From an uncultured Clostridia bacterium (GTDB lineage: Bacteria > Bacillota > Clostridia > Oscillospirales > Ruminococcaceae), in NCBI GenBank assembly GCA_947624425.1, contig CANQKG010000014.1, forward strand, positions 1-14,841: a DNA stretch of 14,841 nt, in the 5' to 3' direction. Each line of letters opens with the position of its first letter. Positions within the stretch are counted from its first letter, which is position 1. This document shows positions 6,437-13,362 of this stretch, one piece after another. The translations under genes were made by a program, and so were the position numbers. The notes beneath the pieces were generated by a model. The model made no database searches. It saw only the letters and a program-made list of their open reading frames with translations, and had not been told where the DNA came from.

Positions 6437-9135
6437 ATATTTTTTATAAGGTCACCCTTCGCACCCTGCGGAAAAACCGCACCCGTACCGCGGTGACGAT
6501 CATCGGCATTCTGCTGTCCGCCGCGCTGATCTGCGCAGTGACCACCTTTACCGCCAGCATTTACCACTATATGTTGGAGTACGCGGTCTATCAAAACGGC
6601 AGCTGGCACGGCAGTGCGATGACGGTGGACGCCGATACACGGAATATGGTGATCGGGGCAAAGGAGGTGGAGCGCACCGCCTTCGGGCAAAAGCTCGGCT
6701 ACGCCGTGGCGGAAGGCTGTAAAAATGAGTATAAACCCTATCTCTATCTGCTGGGTATGTCAGAGGACTTCACCGATATGATGCCGGTGCATTTAACCGA
6801 GGGCAGGTGTCCCGAAACGGCGGAGGAAATCCTGCTGCCTGAAAATCTGGCGGCAAACGGCGGCGTGATCCATCGGCTCGGCGACAGGCTGACGCTCACC
6901 CTCGGCGACCGGATCGGGGAGGGCGATGTGACCCTCGACCAGTATAATCCCTTACAGGCGCTGGAGGAGGAAAACAAAGTCACCGTTACCGAAAAATTTG
7001 CGCCGCATGAGACAAGAAGCTATACGGTGGTGGGCTTTTATGAGCGTCCGGCCTTTGAGGAATATTCCGCGCCGGGCTATACGGCGCTGACCGTCCGGGA
7101 CGCAGCACCTGCCGCAGAAGCGGAATACGACGTCTGGTTTTCCATGAAACAGCCGCAGGAGACCGACCGCTTTATGCAGGCGCACCACCTTGGCGGTGAA
7201 ACCAATGAACGGGTGCTCACCTTCCTTTTCGTGTATGTGGGGGACGGCATGATCGCGATGCTGACCCTGCTGTCCGCCATTGTGATCGCATTGATCGTGT
7301 TCGGGTCGGTCGCGCTGATCTACAATGCGTTTTCCATCTCGGTGTCGGAGCGGACCCGGCAGTTCGGGCTGTTGTCCTCAATCGGCGGAACCAAAAGGCA
7401 GATACGCCGCTCGGTTTTGTTTGAGGCGGTGGTGATCAGCGGGATCGGGATCCCGCTCGGCATTCTCACCGGGGTCGGCGGGATCGGGATCACGCTGTTT
7501 TTGATCGGCGAACGCTTTCGGAGCATTCTGGATGTGCCGTTTCCGATGCGGGTGCGGGTATCGCTGCCCGCGATTTTGATCGCCGCCGCGCTGGCGCTTT
7601 TCACGGTGCTTCTCTCGGCATGGATCCCTTCCAAACGCGCCACACGGGCGTCTGCCGTGAGCGCCATACGGCAGAACATGGATGTAAAGGCAAAACAAAA
7701 GGAAGTAAAAACCTCCCGCCTGACCTACCGGCTGTTCGGGTTGCCCGGTATGCTGGCGAACAAATACTATAAACGGAGCCGGTCGAAATACCGCGCAACG
7801 GTGGTCAGCCTTTTTATGAGCATCGTGCTGTTTGTCTCAGCGTCCTCGTTTTGCGCTTATATGATGGATTCGGTACGGGCGGAGGTCAATACCGGCGGTT
7901 GTGACCTGCGCTTTTACCAAACTGCGGCAAACCGCGGCGATCTGACCGAGGATCAGTTGCTTGCCTTGACCTCTGACGCACAGGGGATCACCGATGCGGC
8001 ATATCTTCTCTCCTACGGCGCGGGACTTGTGGAGATAAAGGAAGAAATGCTCTCCGATCGGGCGCTGGAGCAAAAAGGGCTGTTTGTCCATGAGATCAAC
8101 GGGAATTCGGATAAGCTTGGCGTATCGACAGCGCTTTATTTTTTGGACGACGCGCATTTTCGCGCTCTTTTGGCGGAGTATCATCTGAATGAGGCAGCGT
8201 ATTTCAATCCGGCCGCACCGCTTGCCGTGGCGTGGGATCTCCTCAAAGACTATCACCCCGAAACAGAGAAGCTTTCGATGACGAATGTGCTGAAAAACGA
8301 CCGCAGTGAGCTGACCGCCACCATCGAAAAAACGGTTGAGGGCTATTATCCGAGGCAGGTCATCACCGACGATCAGGGCACGCCGGTCTCGGTCGAGTAC
8401 GCAAAGCAAAATGACTTTGAGGAAAAGCTCATCCTTCCGGCGGAGGAGGCGCTCCACACGGTTTTATTGAAAACGGGAAAGAAGCTCGACCGCCTGCCGT
8501 TTTACTGCGCGGAGGCGGACGGAAACGCCCTGATCCTGCTTTATCCCTACAGCCTGCGGGCGGCGGTGCTGCCCGACGCCGACCGGTACGGCATAGAGTA
8601 TGATTTTTTGTCCGAGGATCACAGTAAAAGCTATACCGCGCTGGAAACTGTTCTGCGGGATCAAGGTATCTCCGGCGCAAACCTGTATGACAATGCCGCC
8701 ATGGTGGAGGAAAACCGAAATCTCGTTGTGATCGTGCAGGTGTTCGCCTACGGCTTTATTCTGCTCATCTCTCTGATCGCCGCCGCCAATGTGTTCAATA
8801 CCATCTCCACCAATATCGCGCTGCGGCGCAGAGAATTTGCCATGCTCAAATCGGTCGGCATGACCGGTCGCGGCTTCAACCGCATGATGTATTACGAGTG
8901 CCTGCTCTATGGCTGTAAGGCGCTGCTGTACGGACTGCCTGCCGCAATCGGGGTGACCTGTCTTATCTACCGTGCCGTTTCCGAGGAATTTGACCGCAGC
9001 TTTTATCTGCCGTGGCAGCCGGTTTTGATCGCGGTGTGCAGCGTGTTCGCCGTGGTTCTGGTCACCATGATGTATGCCATGCGGAAGGTGAAGCGGGATA
9101 ATCCGATCGACGCGCTGAAAAACGAAAACCTGTAA
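6433..9135 (+). CDS. FtsX-family ABC transporter permease, 900 aa
   Basis: This is a large membrane subunit with two FtsX-type halves. Each half has one leading TM helix, a large extracytoplasmic domain and three further helices: TM near residues 20-42, an outer domain to about 265, then TMs near 273-299, 328-358 and 373-396. The second half has a TM near 458-482, an outer domain to about 768, then TMs near 773-800, 830-862 and 870-892. The cytoplasmic loops ERTRQFGLLSSIGGTKRQ and RRREFAMLKSVGMTGR are the coupling-helix motifs of this family and contact the ATPase. At 900 residues with two outer domains it differs from classical BceB (about 650 residues, one large loop). The substrate is unknown. 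The position beside an intramembrane-sensing kinase suggests peptide-antibiotic sensing, detoxification or lipid work at the envelope. Confidence 0.94.
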   Translation: MNIFYKVTLRTLRKNRTRTAVTIIGILLSAALICAVTTFTASIYHYMLEYAVYQNGSWHGSAMTVDADTRNMVIGAKEVERTAFGQKLGYAVAEGCKNEYKPYLYLLGMSEDFTDMMPVHLTEGRCPETAEEILLPENLAANGGVIHRLGDRLTLTLGDRIGEGDVTLDQYNPLQALEEENKVTVTEKFAPHETRSYTVVGFYERPAFEEYSAPGYTALTVRDAAPAAEAEYDVWFSMKQPQETDRFMQAHHLGGETNERVLTFLFVYVGDGMIAMLTLLSAIVIALIVFGSVALIYNAFSISVSERTRQFGLLSSIGGTKRQIRRSVLFEAVVISGIGIPLGILTGVGGIGITLFLIGERFRSILDVPFPMRVRVSLPAILIAAALALFTVLLSAWIPSKRATRASAVSAIRQNMDVKAKQKEVKTSRLTYRLFGLPGMLANKYYKRSRSKYRATVVSLFMSIVLFVSASSFCAYMMDSVRAEVNTGGCDLRFYQTAANRGDLTEDQLLALTSDAQGITDAAYLLSYGAGLVEIKEEMLSDRALEQKGLFVHEINGNSDKLGVSTALYFLDDAHFRALLAEYHLNEAAYFNPAAPLAVAWDLLKDYHPETEKLSMTNVLKNDRSELTATIEKTVEGYYPRQVITDDQGTPVSVEYAKQNDFEEKLILPAEEALHTVLLKTGKKLDRLPFYCAEADGNALILLYPYSLRAAVLPDADRYGIEYDFLSEDHSKSYTALETVLRDQGISGANLYDNAAMVEENRNLVVIVQVFAYGFILLISLIAAANVFNTISTNIALRRREFAMLKSVGMTGRGFNRMMYYECLLYGCKALLYGLPAAIGVTCLIYRAVSEEFDRSFYLPWQPVLIAVCSVFAVVLVTMMYAMRKVKRDNPIDALKNENL

Positions 9136-9136
9136 A

Positions 9137-9172
9137 AAAATCTCCCGGTTCCGTTTGGAATCGGGAGATTTT
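9137..9172. terminator. Bidirectional terminator between the permease and fucI
   Basis: A 16-bp stem (9137-9152 with 9157-9172, one G-T pair at 9148/9161) with a GTTT loop has A runs on the left and T runs on the right. It can therefore end both converging transcripts. It starts one base after the permease stop and ends 10 bases before the fucI stop. Confidence 0.92.
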
Positions 9173-9182
9173 CGTGTGATTT

Positions 9183-10985
9183 TTACCGGTACAGCGGGCC
9201 GTAAGCGGCGCAGGCGCGGTAATCGGCGCCCTCTTTGTCCATGCCGAACAGGTTCCATGCGGACGGACGGAAGATCTGCTCGGTCGGCACATTGTGCATC
9301 GCAACGGGGATCCGCAGCATCGAGCAGAGGGTGATGAGATCGGCGCCGATATGACCGTAGCTGATCGCGCCGTGATTGGCGCCCCAGTTGTTCATTACAT
9401 CATAGGCGGTCTTGAACGGGCTTCCCTCCACACCGTCGCACCGCGGAGCAAACCAGGTGCAGGGCCATGTGGGATTGGTGCGTTCCATCAGGACGTCGGT
9501 CACCTCGTCGGGGAGCTTGACCGTCCAGCCTTCGGCGATCTGAAGCACCGGCCCCAGCCCTTTGACCAGATTCAGCCGGATCATGGTCACCGGCATCTCG
9601 GCGCGGGTCACAAAATGGCTGGAGTATCCGCCGCCGCGGAAGTTGTCGAAGCCGGCTTCGCACCATACGGTGGCGTCGGTCATCTTCTTGATGTCCTCGT
9701 CGGTGACGTCCCACCACTGCTTCATCACGGCGTTGCCGTTTTCGTCGGTACATTCGCCGCAGGCGTCCAGACAGGCGGCGCCAGAATTGAGCAGATGAAT
9801 GACGCCGCCGCTTTCCTTCGCCTTCCCCTCGAACTCATATCCGGCGGCGCGGCGGGTCGCTTCGGGCGACCAGTAGGTGCGTACATCGGCGAAAATCTGT
9901 GCGCGGTTGGTCAGCAGCTTCATGAACAGCATACCGATACCGTTGAGTACATCGTTTTCGGTGGCGAGGATCATCGGCTCCTTTTTCCCCTCAAAGTCAA
10001 AGGAGGAGTTGAGCACCGCCTCGGGATAATCGCAGTTGGGCCAGTGATCGGTCCACTGCCGCTGACCCTGGAAGCCGGCGGCGATGGCGTTATGTCCCAG
10101 CATTTCCTCCTCGAAGCCGGCGGGGAGATTGGGATTGCCGTTCATCAGATCCTTGATGATGCAGTACATCTTGATCGTGAACTCCCACTGCTTGTCCTTC
10201 TGCTCACGGTTGAAGCGGACAAAGTCGGGATTGTCGTCCCGTCCCTCTTTGCAGTGTTCTTTGGTCCATTTGAGCGCCTTTTCGTAGGACTCCTTGTTGT
10301 AGATGCCTTCCTCCATGCGGCGGAGGATCTCCACCTCGTCCACGCTCTCGACCCGCAGACCGAGGTATTCCTCCATAAACTGCTGATCGATGATCGAGCC
10401 GCCGATCCCCATGCACATCGAGCCGATCTGGAGATAGCTTTTGCCGCGCATGGTGGCGGCCGCGATCGCCGCCCGCCCGAAGCGCAGGAGCTTTTCTTTC
10501 ACATCGTCGGGAATATCGGTGACCTCGTCCACATTCTGCACCTCATGACCGTAGATGCCGAAAGCGGGCAGCCCTTTCTGGGCGTGGGTGGCAAGCACCG
10601 AAGCGAGATATACGGCGCCGGGACGCTCGGTCCCGTTGAAGCCCCAGACCGCTTTGATGGTGGTGGGATCCATGTCCATGGTTTCCGCGCCGTAGCACCA
10701 GCAGGGCGTTACCGAAAGAGTGACCGCCACGTTTTCCTTCTTAAACTGCTCCGCACAGGCGGCGGTCTCCGGCACGCGGCCGATGATCTTGTCCGCGATC
10801 ACCACCCGAACCGGATCGCCGTTGGAGTAGCGGAGGTTCTCCTCAAACAGCTTTTTGGCGGCCTTTGCCATTGCCATGACCTGCGGCTCCAAGCTTTCCC
10901 GCAGCTTCATGGGTCCCCGTCTGCCGTCCACGATGGGGCGGATACCGATGGCGGGATAATCGCCTACATATCTGTTTTCTGCCAT
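9183..10985 (-). CDS. fucI: L-fucose isomerase, 600 aa
   Basis: FucI interconverts L-fucose and L-fuculose in the cytoplasm, the first step in fucose catabolism; it also accepts D-arabinose. The protein aligns with my memory of E. coli FucI over its full length: PAIGIRPIVDGRRG near the N-terminus, SVTPCWCYGAETMDMDPT (91-108), WGFNGTERPGAVYL (114-127), and the C-terminal ADYRACAAYGPLY. The Mn2+ ligands correspond to Glu343 (ATEND), Asp367 (FADVRT) and His538 (GANHG). The start was chosen at the ATG complementary to 10983-10985, with AAAGGA nine bases upstream. An in-frame GTG at 11003 would overlap that RBS. It is a single gene with its own promoter. No fuculokinase, aldolase or permease lies nearby, so those must be elsewhere. 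A fucose source such as host mucin fits a gut habitat. Confidence 0.98.
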   Translation of the reverse strand: MAENRYVGDYPAIGIRPIVDGRRGPMKLRESLEPQVMAMAKAAKKLFEENLRYSNGDPVRVVIADKIIGRVPETAACAEQFKKENVAVTLSVTPCWCYGAETMDMDPTTIKAVWGFNGTERPGAVYLASVLATHAQKGLPAFGIYGHEVQNVDEVTDIPDDVKEKLLRFGRAAIAAATMRGKSYLQIGSMCMGIGGSIIDQQFMEEYLGLRVESVDEVEILRRMEEGIYNKESYEKALKWTKEHCKEGRDDNPDFVRFNREQKDKQWEFTIKMYCIIKDLMNGNPNLPAGFEEEMLGHNAIAAGFQGQRQWTDHWPNCDYPEAVLNSSFDFEGKKEPMILATENDVLNGIGMLFMKLLTNRAQIFADVRTYWSPEATRRAAGYEFEGKAKESGGVIHLLNSGAACLDACGECTDENGNAVMKQWWDVTDEDIKKMTDATVWCEAGFDNFRGGGYSSHFVTRAEMPVTMIRLNLVKGLGPVLQIAEGWTVKLPDEVTDVLMERTNPTWPCTWFAPRCDGVEGSPFKTAYDVMNNWGANHGAISYGHIGADLITLCSMLRIPVAMHNVPTEQIFRPSAWNLFGMDKEGADYRACAAYGPLYR

Positions 10986-11020
10986 ATGCTCGCATCCTTT
11001 CACGGTAAAATGTTACTTTT

Positions 11021-11049
11021 ATTATAAGGCTTCTTTTGCGGTTTTGCAA
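11021..11049 (-). promoter_or_regulatory. Promoter of fucI
   Basis: On the minus strand TTGCAA (plus 11044-11049), a 17-base spacer and a perfect TATAAT (plus 11021-11026). The spacer and -35 box hold a GCAAAA-CC-GCAAAA direct repeat that could be a regulator site. I see no clear CcpA cre box. Confidence 0.85.
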
Positions 11050-11080
11050 TATTTTCTTTTCGGGTTTTCGCCGTCGTTTC

Positions 11081-11109
11081 TTGACTATTTTCGCGGCTTT
11101 TGCTATGAT
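11081..11109 (+). promoter_or_regulatory. Promoter of the methyltransferase-queH pair
   Basis: TTGACT at 11081-11086, a 17-base spacer, and TATGAT at 11104-11109 preceded by TGC (extended -10). Transcription would start near 11116. It is divergent from the fucI promoter, 31 bases away. Confidence 0.87.
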
Positions 11110-11141
11110 AAAAACAGACTATCGAAAATGAGGTGAGCCGC

Positions 11142-11729
11142 ATGAGCGGATTTCAGATTTGGGGTATCATCGTATTGGTTTTGTTTTACGGCATTTATCT
11201 CTGGCGGGGGATCAGCCTGCACCGAAGCGGGTATCCCGTTTTTGCCCTCGGCAGGGCAGTGGGGGAGAAGGAGCGGGAAACGCTTCGGATCGAGCGTCTG
11301 CTGATCGCTTCCTGCCTGCTGCTTGCCCTAATCGAGTGTGTGAACCTGTTTATCAACCGGTACAAGCTCGAAAGCACCGTCATTCGGGTGATCGGCGTGA
11401 TCCTCTGCGTGATCGGGATCGGCTGTCTGGCACTGGCGGAAGTCGCCATGGGCAGAAGCTGGCGGGTCGGCGTTACCGGAACGCCGCAGCGCAGGCTTGC
11501 CGTGCGGGGCGCCTATGCGATCAGCCGGAATCCTGCCGTGGTGGGCTTTGACCTGTTTTATATCGGGTTTTTCCTCCTTTTTGCCAATCTGCCGCATCTC
11601 TGCCTTTTGATCCTCTCGGTCGGTCTGCTTCATATGCAGATCCTGGAGGAGGAAAAATATCTGCGGAAAACCTTCGGTCCCGATTATGCCGCGTACTGCC
11701 ATAAAACGGCGCGGTATCTGATCTTCTGA
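11142..11729 (+). CDS. Membrane protein of the isoprenylcysteine methyltransferase/PEMT-like family, 195 aa
   Basis: This small integral membrane protein has hydrophobic helices at about residues 6-22, 52-70, 78-100 and a long one or pair at 134-165. The C-terminal half carries the family pattern: SRNP (128-131) before a helix, then LLHMQILEEEKYL with His164 and the Glu run, and FGPDYAAYCHKTARYLIF. In ICMT and related methyltransferases this region binds S-adenosylmethionine. Bacterial members are numerous and mostly uncharacterised, so the substrate is unknown. The start was taken at the ATG at 11142 because GAGGTGA at 11130-11136 lies 5 bases upstream; a GTG at 11133 falls inside that RBS. 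The stop is one base before the queH ATG, so the two genes are probably translated together. Confidence 0.8.
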   Translation: MSGFQIWGIIVLVLFYGIYLWRGISLHRSGYPVFALGRAVGEKERETLRIERLLIASCLLLALIECVNLFINRYKLESTVIRVIGVILCVIGIGCLALAEVAMGRSWRVGVTGTPQRRLAVRGAYAISRNPAVVGFDLFYIGFFLLFANLPHLCLLILSVGLLHMQILEEEKYLRKTFGPDYAAYCHKTARYLIF

Positions 11730-11730
11730 T

Positions 11731-12279
11731 ATGGCAAAGGTTTTATTGCACTGCTGCTGTGCGCCCTGCGCCAATCGGTGCATTGCGGCATTGCAGGAGG
11801 AAGGGCATGAACTCACCGCCTATTGGTACAATCCGAATATCCACCCGTTTACCGAGTTTCGCGCTCGCAGGAATACCTTGCGGGAGTATCTTGCCGCACT
11901 TGATCTGCCGCTGCTGGAGGAGCCGGGCTACGGGCTTCGACCCTTTCTCCGCGCGGTGGGGGAGGACTTCGAAAACCGCTGTGCGGCATGCTACCGCCTC
12001 CGGCTGTTCCAAACGGCGAAAACGGCGGCGGAGCGCGGCTTTGACGCCTTTACCACAACTCTCCTCATCAGCCCCTATCAACAGCATGACCTGATTGTTA
12101 AGACCGGGCAGGACGCCGCCAAGGAGTACGGCGTCACCTTCCTGCCGCGGGACTTTCGCCCGCTGTTCCGGGAAGGGCAGACCTTCGCCCGCGAGCACGG
12201 GTTTTATATGCAGAAATACTGCGGCTGTATTTTCAGCGAGGAGGAGCGGTATATCAAGCCGAAAAAGATCATACGATAA
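11731..12279 (+). CDS. queH: Epoxyqueuosine reductase QueH, 182 aa
   Basis: QueH (DUF208 family) reduces epoxyqueuosine to queuosine in tRNAs with GUN anticodons, the last step of queuosine synthesis. It is a non-homologous substitute for the cobalamin-dependent QueG. Diagnostic motifs are LLHCCCAPC (residues 5-13), RCAACYRLRL with Cys84 and Cys87, and KYCGCIFSEEER with Cys164 and Cys166. These cysteines bind the iron-sulfur cluster and neighbouring metal. The length is close to other QueH proteins. The ATG at 11731 follows the preceding stop by one base, and I see no Shine-Dalgarno sequence in the 20 bases before it, so translation probably depends on ribosomes finishing the upstream gene. 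No other queuosine genes are in the window. Confidence 0.94.
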   Translation: MAKVLLHCCCAPCANRCIAALQEEGHELTAYWYNPNIHPFTEFRARRNTLREYLAALDLPLLEEPGYGLRPFLRAVGEDFENRCAACYRLRLFQTAKTAAERGFDAFTTTLLISPYQQHDLIVKTGQDAAKEYGVTFLPRDFRPLFREGQTFAREHGFYMQKYCGCIFSEEERYIKPKKIIR

Positions 12280-12313
12280 AAGAGGCTGTCTTGCATTTGC
12301 AACAGCCTCTTTT
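12278..12313. terminator. Bidirectional terminator between queH and the iron regulator
   Basis: AAAAGAGGCTGT (12278-12289) pairs perfectly with ACAGCCTCTTTT (12302-12313). The left arm overlaps the queH stop codon and the right arm ends next to the stop of the minus-strand regulator gene. A and T runs on both sides let it serve both converging transcripts. Confidence 0.93.
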
Positions 12314-12682
12314 CTAATCCTCTTTTGCTGCCAGCCGCTTGATGGCGGCAAAGCTCTCGGCGCTGATTACGTGTTCGATCCGGCAGGCGTCCTCGACCGC
12401 GGTTTTTTCATCCACACCGAGGGAGGTGAGCCAGCGGGACAGCAGGGTGTGCCGTTCGTATATCCGCTCCGCGATCTCGCGGCCGGCGTCGCACAAGGAG
12501 ATAAATCCGTCCCTGTCCACCTGAATATAGCCGTTTTCCCGCAGGTTTTTCATCGCCACGCTGACGCTCGGCTTGGAAAAGCCCAGCTCGGTCGCAATGT
12601 CAATCGAGCGAACGCCGCCCTGCCGTTTCTGGAGCATCAGGATCGTTTCGAGATAATTTTCGGCGGATTCCTGTATCTTCAC
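12314..12682 (-). CDS. DtxR/IdeR-family metal-dependent repressor, short form, 122 aa
   Basis: This is a metal-responsive transcription factor, divergent from feoAAB and probably its iron-dependent repressor. An N-terminal winged helix-turn-helix (about residues 5-65, recognition helix SKPSVSVAMKNL) is followed by the dimerisation and metal domain. Cys100, Glu103 and His104 in ACRIEHVIS match DtxR Cys102, Glu105 and His106, the primary site. DtxR Met10 is replaced by Asn9 in SAENYLETI. In the ancillary site His78 is kept but the equivalents of Glu83 and His98 are Ser and Val. The Cys fits iron-type rather than Mn-type (MntR) members. It lacks the C-terminal SH3-like domain of full DtxR. The start is a GTG with GAAAGGAGGG seven bases upstream. 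A Mn-responsive role cannot be excluded. Confidence 0.93.
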   Translation of the reverse strand: MKIQESAENYLETILMLQKRQGGVRSIDIATELGFSKPSVSVAMKNLRENGYIQVDRDGFISLCDAGREIAERIYERHTLLSRWLTSLGVDEKTAVEDACRIEHVISAESFAAIKRLAAKED

Positions 12683-12708
12683 CGCAGTTCCCTCCTTTCA
12701 ATAAGATT

Positions 12709-12737
12709 ATTTTACCACTTTTCTGTCATTTTGGCAA
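12709..12737 (-). promoter_or_regulatory. Promoter of the DtxR-family regulator
   Basis: On the minus strand TTGCCA (plus 12732-12737), a 17-base spacer and TAAAAT (plus 12709-12714). Transcription starts near 12703, giving a leader of about 20 bases. No GTTAG/CTAAC palindrome lies on it, so the regulator may not repress itself. Confidence 0.8.
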
Positions 12738-12763
12738 GCGAAAAAATTTTTTCAAAAAAATGC

Positions 12764-12792
12764 TTGACAAGGGAGTTAGTGTGTGCTAACAT
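12764..12792 (+). promoter_or_regulatory. Promoter of the feo operon
   Basis: TTGACA at 12764-12769, a 17-base spacer, and TAACAT at 12787-12792 preceded by TGC (extended -10). Upstream, 12741-12760 is almost pure A and T runs and resembles an UP element. Transcription would start near 12799, about 48 bases before the first feoA. Confidence 0.88.
12775..12790 (+). promoter_or_regulatory. DtxR-type operator 1 on the feo promoter
   Basis: Perfect palindrome GTTAG-N6-CTAAC. It covers the spacer and the first bases of the -10 box, so a bound repressor would block RNA polymerase. The arms agree with the TTAG...CTAA core of known DtxR/IdeR operators. Confidence 0.8.
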
Positions 12793-12799
12793 ATATACG

Positions 12800-12815
12800 G
12801 TTAGATTATCCTAAC
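12800..12815 (+). promoter_or_regulatory. DtxR-type operator 2 at the feo transcription start
   Basis: A second perfect GTTAG-N6-CTAAC, whose half-sites start 25 bases after those of operator 1. It has extra symmetric bases (GG before, CC in the spacer side) and lies at or just after the predicted start of transcription. Confidence 0.8.
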
Positions 12816-12846
12816 TTACCTTTCAGCCACGGGGGAGAGTATATTG

Positions 12847-13059
12847 ATGCCACTGAATTTTGCGCCGGTTGGGGAAGAGAGCATGATCCGCAGGGTCGGC
12901 GGCAAGCCGGAGGTGCGGGCGCATCTTGAAAATCTCGGCTTTGTGCCGGGGAGCAGCGTGACCGTTGTTTCCACAATGGGCGGCAATCTGATCGTGAATG
13001 TAAAGGACTCCCGCATTGCCATCAGCAAAGAGATGGCGGCTAAAATCATGGTTTCATAG
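12847..13059 (+). CDS. feoA: FeoA-domain protein, first copy, 70 aa
   Basis: This is a small cytosolic SH3-like protein that assists FeoB-dependent ferrous iron uptake. The sequence has the FeoA pattern: an N-terminal hydrophobic strand, then VRAHLENLGFVPGSSVTVVS (about residues 25-44), GGNLIVNVKDSRIAISKEMAAKI. The start was taken at the ATG at 12847 with GGGGGAG at 12831-12837 nine bases upstream; a TTG directly before it is in frame but less likely. It is the first gene after the operator-covered promoter and is followed 21 bases later by a second FeoA. It diverges from the second copy in sequence, so the two are unlikely to be a recent duplication. Confidence 0.93.
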   Translation: MPLNFAPVGEESMIRRVGGKPEVRAHLENLGFVPGSSVTVVSTMGGNLIVNVKDSRIAISKEMAAKIMVS

Positions 13060-13080
13060 GTCTGATAAGGAGGGGAGAAG

Positions 13081-13302
13081 ATGAACACACTGAAAGGAAC
13101 GCCGATCGGCAGTACGGTCCGCGTGGTGAAGCTCCATGGGGAGGGCGCAGTCAAGCGCCGGATCATGGACATGGGGATCACAAAGGGCGTGGAGGTGACC
13201 GTTCGGAAGGTGGCTCCGCTGGGCGACCCGATCGAGGTGACTGTCCGCGGGTATGAGCTTTCGCTCCGCAAAGCGGACGCCGAAATGATCGAGGTGGAAT
13301 GA
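13081..13302 (+). CDS. feoA: FeoA-domain protein, second copy, 73 aa
   Basis: This second FeoA-type SH3-like protein has the pattern GSTVRVVKLHGEGAVKRRIMDMGI (about residues 11-34, written in part), followed by KGVEVTVRKVAPLGDPIEVTVRGYELSLRKADAEMIEV. The MDMGITKG and APLGDPIEV segments are the typical family core, closer to canonical FeoA than the first copy. A very strong Shine-Dalgarno site, AAGGAGG at 13067-13073, lies seven bases before the ATG. FeoA proteins bind FeoB and are needed for full transport. Two different FeoA genes before one feoB are common in Clostridia. Confidence 0.95.
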   Translation: MNTLKGTPIGSTVRVVKLHGEGAVKRRIMDMGITKGVEVTVRKVAPLGDPIEVTVRGYELSLRKADAEMIEVE

Positions 13303-13324
13303 TCCGCCTTTTTTCTGCCGGTGA

Positions 13325-13340
13325 GTTAGTTATTACTAAT
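13325..13340 (+). promoter_or_regulatory. DtxR-type operator 3 inside the feo operon
   Basis: GTTAG-N6-CTAAT, differing in one end base from the two operators on the main promoter. It sits in the 60-base gap between the second feoA and feoB. No convincing promoter overlaps it, so it may act as a roadblock or serve a weak internal promoter. Confidence 0.55.
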
Positions 13341-13362
13341 CAAAGAAAGTGGGGAAATAGGA

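Noticed and set aside
9294..11027. 577-codon open frame on the plus strand
   Set aside because: It lies antisense to fucI, has no RBS, and its translation is the low-complexity type produced by the complement of a GC-biased gene. The fucI reading has full family similarity with all metal ligands.
11027..11060. CcpA cre box upstream of fucI
   Set aside because: The GCAAAA repeats are direct rather than inverted, and the spacing does not fit the cre consensus.
12095..12814. 239-codon plus-strand frame over queH and the iron regulator
   Set aside because: It is antisense to the DtxR-family gene, crosses the bidirectional terminator and the divergent promoters, and has no RBS.
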